This document shows positions 1 to 5,100 of a DNA stretch of 5,100 nt, piece after piece. Position numbers and translations under genes: made by a program. The notes beneath the pieces were generated by a model. It saw nothing but the letters and a program-made list of their open reading frames with translations. It was not told where the DNA came from and searched no databases. Where the stretch lies: contig JANXBB010000111.1 of the NCBI GenBank assembly GCA_025061975.1, forward strand, positions 1-5,100, in the 5' to 3' direction. Positions within the stretch are counted from its first letter, which is position 1. Each line of letters opens with the position of its first letter. The stretch is from Caldifarciminota bacterium. GTDB taxonomy: Bacteria > Hydrothermota > Tepidihabitantia > Tepidihabitantales > CAIPLT01.

Positions 1-675
1 TTCTTTGCGCCACACACCACCGGTGCCATTAAAGTTTATGAAAAATCCGTTGTCAGCACGCAGTTTTTGTTCCATATAGAAATGACCATCTAATGCTACT
101 GCTTGCCCTAATGTTAAAAATGAATAGTTTTTATTGATATGACCCCACCGAGTTTGAACTGCGGCAACTTTAGGATTTTGATAGAAATAAGGTAGAGTAT
201 ATTTTAAAAATCGCCGAGGGACAATAAAATCAGCATCAAAAATTGCCACAAATTCACCTTGAGCCTGTGCTAAACCGTTCTGAAGCGCACCGGCTTTATA
301 TCCGTGTCGATTATCCCGATGAATAAGTTTAATGTTATAACCCCGTTCGCGGTACTCATCAACAATTCTGCTTACAAGTGCTGTAGTCTCATCAGTTGAG
401 TCGTCAAGCACTTGGATTTCAAGCCGTTCTTTAGGATAGTCTAACGCACAAACTGATTTTATAATTCGTTCGGCAACATATTTTTCGTTATACAAAGGAA
501 TCTGAACTGTTACAAACGGATATTTGCGAATCCTTTTGACTCGTTTTTTGTGCCCGTTTTTTCGGCTGCGAAGTTCTTTTATATAATAGTATAACATCAG
601 ATAAGCATGGCTCGAATAAAAAGCAAGCCCGCTTACACATAAAAAGTAGAAAGCAAGAATAAAAGTCTTAAGCAT
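1..675 (-). CDS. Family 2 glycosyltransferase, CslA/cellulose-synthase-like, membrane anchored (3' end outside window)
   Basis: This is the N-terminal 225 residues of a processive-type GT2 enzyme, expected to transfer sugar from a nucleotide-sugar on the cytoplasmic face of the inner membrane. A hydrophobic segment (about 3-31) is followed by a basic stretch (about 33-51). The catalytic domain then begins with VQIPLYNE (57-64). Visible motifs are the DDSTD nucleotide-binding aspartates (91-95), HGYKAGAL (124-131), the metal-binding DAD (147-149), VQTRWGHIN (173-181) and FNGTGGVWR (215-223). The last two match the plant and bacterial CslA-like subgroup (glucomannan/mannan synthase type) closely. 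The acceptor-site TED and C-terminal QxxRW motifs and the later membrane helices should lie beyond base 1. The family usually runs to about 450-500 residues, so roughly half is seen. The ATG at 675 follows the upstream stop by 4 bases, with AAGAG (687-691) as a slightly distant ribosome site. The donor sugar cannot be told from sequence. Confidence 0.92.
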   Translation of the reverse strand, partial: MLKTFILAFYFLCVSGLAFYSSHAYLMLYYYIKELRSRKNGHKKRVKRIRKYPFVTVQIPLYNEKYVAERIIKSVCALDYPKERLEIQVLDDSTDETTALVSRIVDEYRERGYNIKLIHRDNRHGYKAGALQNGLAQAQGEFVAIFDADFIVPRRFLKYTLPYFYQNPKVAAVQTRWGHINKNYSFLTLGQAVALDGHFYMEQKLRADNGFFINFNGTGGVWRKE

Positions 676-679
676 AAAT

Positions 680-1933
680 TTAGTCGCTCTTTTTAAACAA
701 CTTTATGTTTAATTCGCCCCGTAACATTTTATTTGTTACAAGCGCTTTGAAAATTTTTCGTTCAACATTACTTATATTCGTAAAGATATTAATTTTACTT
801 GAAAAATCAGCTTTGTCAATAGTTGTCTCTCCGATATACTCATCATCTAAATACCATTGGAGATAGCTTGAAGTTATACGTTTAAAAAAATCAACTGTTT
901 TAGAGACCGCCTCAGATTGAAAAACAATTTCAATATCGTTGTCTGTTAAGTTAACCTCTTTAATATCAGAAGCTTGCAAATAAAGCGTCTCGGGCTTTGT
1001 TTCTTTTAGCCCTAAAACATAAAGCATTCCTTTTTGAGTTAACAGTCTTCGGATTGTTCGCTCATCAAGAAATTTTGATGACTCAAACTCAAGCACAAGC
1101 CCAACAACTTTTAGCCATCTTCGTTGGGATCGGATTTTTATCGCGCTTTCAAATTCCCTAAAACGTCCGTTAATTATTGACGCATATTCTCGATAATTAA
1201 CTCCTTTTTCGGGAGCTAAAAATTTTACTTCCGCTTTCCAATCATAAAAAACTGGAAATTCTATATCTCGGGCTTTGTTATAATCAAAAAGTTCAATCTT
1301 AAATTGCACTGTTTTTGTCTCATCAGCCGCATAGATTTTTTCAACTCGGAGCGTCTTTTTATCAATTATCATTATTGCTTTAAATTTACGGCTAAAGGTT
1401 GGATCAAGAAATGCTAAATTGGGCCAAAAACTATAATAATATTTTTTGTCATTATAAACAATGTTTAAAACTTTTTCGAACCCATAATCTTTTAGCGCCT
1501 CTCGGCTTATCGGATAAAACTTGCTATTCCCCACAGTTCGTTCAATAATTGTTAAAAGATTATTTTCGTCAGTTCGGCTTACACGTTGATACTTATTAGT
1601 CTTAAAATTAACCTCATACTGATATTCGCCCCGAGCCCTAACAAAGATTTTACTTGTGCGCCTGTTAACTACCAGTCTTCCCCGCCGCTCTTCTTTATTA
1701 GGCAAAATCACCTTCCCGTTAAAATCTCCTTGGATGTTGTTCGGTTGATCACTCTGAAATGAGTATCGGTAACAAAAAGAATAGCTCTTTTTAAGATTAT
1801 CAAGTGCTCGGTAGGGAATTGATTCTACCGAAATCTCAAAGGTTTCTTTTAGAGATCTTTGAGGTTCAAATTTTCGAATTGTATAGCAGGATAGCGTTAA
1901 TAATATAAACAATCCAACTGTCCAGGTCTTCAT
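680..1933 (-). CDS. Outer-membrane-type lipoprotein with LolA/LppX-like N-terminal half and SecD-P1-head-like C-terminal half
   Basis: A 417-residue predicted lipoprotein of unknown function. It begins MKTWTVGLFILLTLSC, and the lipobox LTLSC with Cys16 fits the signal peptidase II pattern. Tyr17 at +2 is not an inner-membrane retention Asp, which favours the outer membrane if Lol rules apply. Residues about 48-228 are beta-rich, with segments such as GKVILPNKEERRG and FWPNLAFLDP that suggest a LolA/LppX-like half-barrel; this is a moderate guess. Residues about 309-412 follow the periplasmic P1 domain of SecD step by step: LYLQASDIKEV (317-327), IEIVFQSEAVSKTVDFF (334-350), YLDDEYIGETTI (361-372) and ALVTNKMLRGELNIKL (397-412). 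No SecD membrane helices follow. An in-frame ATG at 1981 would add 16 residues, overlap the upstream gene by 37 bases and lacks a good ribosome site, so 1933 was chosen. It lies 11 bases after the protease-barrel gene and 4 before the glycosyltransferase, probably in one operon. Confidence 0.85.
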   Translation of the reverse strand: MKTWTVGLFILLTLSCYTIRKFEPQRSLKETFEISVESIPYRALDNLKKSYSFCYRYSFQSDQPNNIQGDFNGKVILPNKEERRGRLVVNRRTSKIFVRARGEYQYEVNFKTNKYQRVSRTDENNLLTIIERTVGNSKFYPISREALKDYGFEKVLNIVYNDKKYYYSFWPNLAFLDPTFSRKFKAIMIIDKKTLRVEKIYAADETKTVQFKIELFDYNKARDIEFPVFYDWKAEVKFLAPEKGVNYREYASIINGRFREFESAIKIRSQRRWLKVVGLVLEFESSKFLDERTIRRLLTQKGMLYVLGLKETKPETLYLQASDIKEVNLTDNDIEIVFQSEAVSKTVDFFKRITSSYLQWYLDDEYIGETTIDKADFSSKINIFTNISNVERKIFKALVTNKMLRGELNIKLFKKSD

Positions 1934-1939
1934 GAGATA

Positions 1940-1946
1940 TCTCTTT
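1940..1946 (-). promoter_or_regulatory. Ribosome binding site of the lipoprotein gene
   Basis: Read on the minus strand, AAAGAGA lies 6 bases before the ATG at 1933 and overlaps the TAA stop of the upstream gene. It decides the start: the upstream in-frame ATG at 1981 has no purine-rich site at a suitable distance, and only the 1933 start places the lipoprotein signal at the N-terminus. The overlap with the stop codon suggests translational coupling. Confidence 0.7.
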
Positions 1947-4794
1947 AAAAGTCTGTTCCTAAACTTAAATACCACTTCCATCCAGGATTGTTAGTTTCTG
2001 AGAGGGGTTTAGCAAAATCCAGTTTTAATAGAAAATAAGAGATCTGGACTCTAAGACCGAATCCCGCGCCAATTTTTAGATCTTTAAACCCTTCGCCACT
2101 TTTGTAAACTACAAAGGGCGTGCGATATGCACAACCTAAATCTAAAAATGTAACGCCGCGAATATTTGATAACTCTAATGGAATGGGAAAAGCTAATTTT
2201 AATTTATCAATAAACGGATGACGTAATTCTAAATTAGCAAATCCTAAAATATTACTCGGCTGGTCCTGAAATTCATAATATTCATAACCTCGTACTATCT
2301 CACCACCAATTGAATAATTTTCTCGGTCGTTTCCCAAACTAATCAAGTTAAAAAGTCTTGTGGCAAATATATAACGCGGGGTAATTCGGGTATAATTTCT
2401 TAAATCAAAATAGCTAGTATAGAATCGCCGCGCTGAAGGAGGTAAAGCTTGATAGCTTTCAATTCGCAATCTAACACCTTGATATGGTCCCCAATCATTC
2501 CATATGGTATTGTCATAGACAAACGCTTCATCAATTAAAACAATTGGCTCTTTATAGCTCTCATCCGGATACCAATAATTACCAATACGCTGGTAGGTTT
2601 CATTATAGCTAAAATAATTAATATTACCGAGTTCGACTCGACTAAATTTATCAAATGGATAAGACAAAAATACTCCGAAACCCCGATTACGTCGCAGATG
2701 GACGTAACTTCCTGAGATTACCGGATACTCAAAGTATTGAAAAAATGCTAATGCCCAATCGGTTCGTCTTGGAAGATACCAGTAATTAAAAAGAAATTCG
2801 GAATTATTTATATTTTGATAAAGATCGGTAGTTAAATAAAACTGATGGTTACCTAATATATCACTAAGACTTATTGTGAGCTGACCACTAAATCCACTAC
2901 CCGTAGAATAAGATGCCTGTCCAACCGCATAATCTGATGTGAGATTAAACCGATAAGGAGTAATTTTTTCACTCTCAATACCGGTAGGTTCAAACTCGTA
3001 ATATTTTTTTAAACTCAGCATGTAGTTACTTGAAATTTCTGGAATAGTTTTAAGAGGTTCATTAATTAACCCAATATTCCAGCCGAGATTTTGTAAATAG
3101 CTGAATACAAGTTTAGTACCTGCAGTATCTAAGGAAAAATATTGAATATTACCAACAAAGTCGGTTCGGGCAACTACTTTATTTTGTTCGGTTGAATAAA
3201 GATATATGTTATTTGCCGAGTCTGAGGCGCCAAATATTAAATATTTTCCATCAGGAGATAAAACCGGTCTAAAATAAGTATTAGCCGGAAGATTAGGAAA
3301 TTCTTTTATTTTAGGTGCGGTGCTGTAGATGTGATTCGGGTTTGTAACTGCTCCGGCAATATCAAGCTCAAAAATCCGATACGCGCCAACTTGCCAATTT
3401 AATTCTCGGGGGCGGTCTGAAACAAAAATAATCTTTTTGCCATCAGGACTAAAACTCGGATCACGATCGTCGTAATAATCGTAAGTCAGACGTAGAAGAC
3501 TTCCTTGATTAATTTCTGTAAGATAAATATCGGAGTAACCATTTTTTATGCCGACAAACACAATTTTGTGCCCATCCGGTGAAACCTGAGGGCTGTTTAA
3601 TGCGTCCAAGGGAAACCTCAAGCGCCTTATTACTTTTCCTGATGGATATTTAACTATTACAAGCTCATCTTTGCCCTGACTTTTAGTTACAACAACTAAT
3701 GCCTTCTCGTCAGGAAACCAAGCTAGCGCTGGTTTTAATAAAGAAAATGCTTCAAATCCCCCGCTGCGTTCGCCTTTGAGCAATCGTTTCAATATTCGGC
3801 CATCAATTGCTGAAATCACATAAACATCGCTGTAACCGCTGCGATCGGATACCATAGCTACCTTTAAGCCCGATGGAGAAATTACCGGAAATGCATTGTA
3901 GGACGAATTGTCTTTTTTGTGATCAACAAGAACTTGCGCAATTCTTGAAAAGTTATCACGTTTGGTTATTTGCGGATAATATTTTATCTTCAGGTATTCC
4001 TCTAATTGCTCCGAAAACTCCCCGATTTCCATGCCAAAACAAGTTTTAAATGTTTGATTCAAGTTCTTTTTAGTGCGGAGCACCTGCATAAAATCAAAAA
4101 CTTTCTTGCGGTCGTATTTCTCACTTACATAATCAAAAAATGCTTGGCCTAACCGATAATTAATATAACCCATCTCATCAGTTAACCGCTCTAAAGGAAT
4201 ATAACGGTTATGTAAAATAAGATCGCACAGATATGTCTCGTGTTCAATATTATAAACTCCTTCATTGGAAAGGAACTCCGAAAATCCTTCCATTATCCAT
4301 AACGGTAGGTTGAAGTCCGAAAACGAAGTCAAAAGATTGAGAAGCCGCGCTCGATAAAACATTTCAAACTCAAAAATATGTGTGATCTCATGTTCGATAA
4401 CGCGTCGAAAATTTTCATAGGAACCATCAAAGGGCACCACTATGCGATTTTTAAATAGTTCTGAAAATCCGCCAACAGCTTCTTCAATAATATCTAATAT
4501 GATATTAGTTTGAGCAAATTGATTATGAGAATTATAAATCACTAAAGGAATTTTAGTTTTAATTGAAAATCCTAAGTCTGTTGAGAGTTTTTTATAAAAT
4601 TCTTCTGCATAGCGACTTGCAAACTCTAGCAATATCTCGCCACCTTCTGTAAAATAAATAGTAAAATGCTCAGTCTCATAAGTTTTAAATGAAAAATCCT
4701 CATACTGTACTTTGTTTTTACTAAAATAATACTGTGCTTCAAGTAATGAAATGCAAAGCGCTAGCAGTATTATAACAAAATATTTGCCTCTCAT
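1945..4794 (-). CDS. Secreted peptidase-MA-type zinc protease fused to TolB-like propeller and Omp85-type outer-membrane barrel
   Basis: A 949-residue three-part envelope protein. Residues 1-20 form a signal peptide with probable cleavage after LEA. Residues about 40-272 are a gluzincin (peptidase MA-like) domain: HEITH (135-139) supplies two zinc ligands and the catalytic Glu136, and WIMEGFSEFLS (166-176) supplies the likely third ligand Glu169. Residues about 298-580 are a TolB/PD40 propeller with six repeats, starting near 300, 354, 399, 443, 505 and 549. The clearest repeats carry SPSG or SPDG turns followed by a K(I/L)-type strand and a YSD(V/I)Y-type strand. From about 612 to the end is an alternating beta-strand region ending in Phe949. 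It holds the Omp85 loop-6 motif VRGY (834-837), then ANLELRHPF (853-861), GAGFGLRVQ (909-917) and LLKLDFAKPL (922-931). The barrel should sit in the outer membrane with propeller and protease in the periplasm. The substrate is unknown. It starts 9 bases after the flavin-reductase remnant with only a weak AAAGA site. The architecture is known in uncultured diderm groups but has no established role that I know of. Confidence 0.9.
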   Translation of the reverse strand: MRGKYFVIILLALCISLLEAQYYFSKNKVQYEDFSFKTYETEHFTIYFTEGGEILLEFASRYAEEFYKKLSTDLGFSIKTKIPLVIYNSHNQFAQTNIILDIIEEAVGGFSELFKNRIVVPFDGSYENFRRVIEHEITHIFEFEMFYRARLLNLLTSFSDFNLPLWIMEGFSEFLSNEGVYNIEHETYLCDLILHNRYIPLERLTDEMGYINYRLGQAFFDYVSEKYDRKKVFDFMQVLRTKKNLNQTFKTCFGMEIGEFSEQLEEYLKIKYYPQITKRDNFSRIAQVLVDHKKDNSSYNAFPVISPSGLKVAMVSDRSGYSDVYVISAIDGRILKRLLKGERSGGFEAFSLLKPALAWFPDEKALVVVTKSQGKDELVIVKYPSGKVIRRLRFPLDALNSPQVSPDGHKIVFVGIKNGYSDIYLTEINQGSLLRLTYDYYDDRDPSFSPDGKKIIFVSDRPRELNWQVGAYRIFELDIAGAVTNPNHIYSTAPKIKEFPNLPANTYFRPVLSPDGKYLIFGASDSANNIYLYSTEQNKVVARTDFVGNIQYFSLDTAGTKLVFSYLQNLGWNIGLINEPLKTIPEISSNYMLSLKKYYEFEPTGIESEKITPYRFNLTSDYAVGQASYSTGSGFSGQLTISLSDILGNHQFYLTTDLYQNINNSEFLFNYWYLPRRTDWALAFFQYFEYPVISGSYVHLRRNRGFGVFLSYPFDKFSRVELGNINYFSYNETYQRIGNYWYPDESYKEPIVLIDEAFVYDNTIWNDWGPYQGVRLRIESYQALPPSARRFYTSYFDLRNYTRITPRYIFATRLFNLISLGNDRENYSIGGEIVRGYEYYEFQDQPSNILGFANLELRHPFIDKLKLAFPIPLELSNIRGVTFLDLGCAYRTPFVVYKSGEGFKDLKIGAGFGLRVQISYFLLKLDFAKPLSETNNPGWKWYLSLGTDF

Positions 4795-4803
4795 GGGGAA
4801 TCT

Positions 4804-5100
4804 TTATTTTATCGGCTCACCAATTAACCGATACACACCGCGCCAGTAAAGTAACATTTTTTCCGGTTTATAATCCACAGCTACTTTGGCTTTCAATACC
4901 TCGCCAACAAACCACGTGCGATCGCCAATTGGAAATTCTTCAACAACTTTGCATTCGATATTTACCGGGCATTCTCTAATACTTGCTGCACTTACCTCAA
5001 GTGATTTTTCTTTATTAAGTCCGGTCGCGTTTAAATTTTCATAATCTCATCCAAATTTTGTGCCACAAAAAATTAAACCATGAAGTAATTAATCAGTTGT
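4804..5100 (-). pseudogene. Flavin reductase-like (flavoredoxin-type) gene, C-terminal part, two in-frame stops
   Basis: The last 80 sense codons before the TAA at 4804-4806 read as the C-terminus of an FMN-binding split-barrel flavin reductase. Recognisable parts are NATGLNKEKS, IRECPVNIECKVVEEFPIGD (the family's conserved ECPVxxECK stretch), TWFVGEVLKAKV and LLYWRGVYRLIGEPIK. Such proteins bind FMN in the cytoplasm and pass electrons from NAD(P)H or partner proteins. Upstream in the same frame the homology continues as LLHGLIFCGTKFG, matching the family's (Y/F)CGTxSGrDxDKF region, but it is interrupted by a TGA at 5047-5049 and a TAA at 5089-5091. No in-frame ATG, GTG or TTG lies between the TGA and the core of the domain, so a shorter functional start is unlikely. 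The N-terminal half, with most FMN contacts, is beyond base 5100. Either the gene is decaying or the bases here are wrong. It is probably the gene just upstream in the same transcription unit. Confidence 0.75.

Noticed and set aside
131..160. QTRW in the glycosyltransferase as the QxxRW product-binding motif of cellulose synthase
   Set aside because: It comes about 25 residues after DAD and matches the CslA VQxRW segment that precedes FNGTxGVWR. The true QxxRW motif comes after TED, which is outside the window.
1934..1943. Perfect 10-base palindrome GAGATATCTC between the ribosome site and the ATG of the lipoprotein gene
   Set aside because: It has no loop, so it cannot form a stable hairpin. 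One 10-base palindrome in 5 kb is within chance, and no second copy was noticed at the other starts.
1934..1981. A longer lipoprotein gene beginning at the ATG at 1981
   Set aside because: It would put 16 residues in front of a clear lipoprotein signal, overlap the upstream coding region by 37 bases and lack a ribosome site. The ATG at 1933 has AAAGAGA at good spacing.
4795..4803. Promoter or terminator between the flavin reductase remnant and the protease-barrel gene
   Set aside because: The gap is only 9 bases, with no hairpin and no room for one. Any promoter would have to lie inside or upstream of the remnant, and none could be recognised with confidence.
5047..5049. TGA recoded as a sense codon (alternative genetic code or selenocysteine) in the flavin reductase
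   Set aside because: A second in-frame stop, TAA, lies 13 codons upstream. Homologues do not have Cys or Sec at this site, and no selenocysteine insertion hairpin could be recognised.

Overview
The window looks like a piece of a diderm (Gram-negative-type) bacterial chromosome with moderate to low GC. Diderm is supported directly: one gene encodes a secreted protein ending in an Omp85-type outer-membrane beta-barrel, and the next encodes a lipoprotein. The protease / TolB-propeller / Omp85 architecture is best known to me from FCB-type and candidate-phylum bacteria (WOR-3 / Stahlbacteria, Gemmatimonadota and relatives). A placement there is an inference, made without a database search.

Everything readable lies on the minus strand, so the gene order in transcription runs from high to low coordinates. 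(1) 5100-4804: the C-terminal part of a flavin-reductase-like (flavoredoxin-type) gene. Its homologous frame contains two stop codons, so it appears broken unless the bases are wrong. (2) 4794-1945: a 949-residue protein with a signal peptide, a zinc metalloprotease domain (HEITH plus a downstream MEG glutamate), a six-bladed TolB/PD40-like propeller and an Omp85-type barrel carrying the VRGY motif. (3) 1933-680: a 417-residue lipoprotein with a LolA/LppX-like N-terminal half and a C-terminal half that resembles the periplasmic P1 head of the SecD translocase subunit, but has no SecD membrane part. (4) 675-1: the N-terminal 225 residues of a membrane-anchored family 2 glycosyltransferase of the cellulose-synthase-like CslA type, running off the window.

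The gaps are 9, 11 and 4 bases. There is no room for promoters or terminators between the genes, so they probably form one transcription unit whose promoter lies beyond base 5100. No stretch of 300 bases lacks a gene. I see no RNA gene, CRISPR array, insertion sequence or long repeat.

The most interesting part is the pairing of genes 2 and 3: an outer-membrane barrel fused to a periplasmic propeller and protease, followed by a lipoprotein built from a carrier-like fold and a SecD-P1-like fold. Both borrow parts from protein-export and outer-membrane assembly machines. A joint role in handling or exporting envelope proteins or lipids is a reasonable hypothesis, not something the sequence proves.
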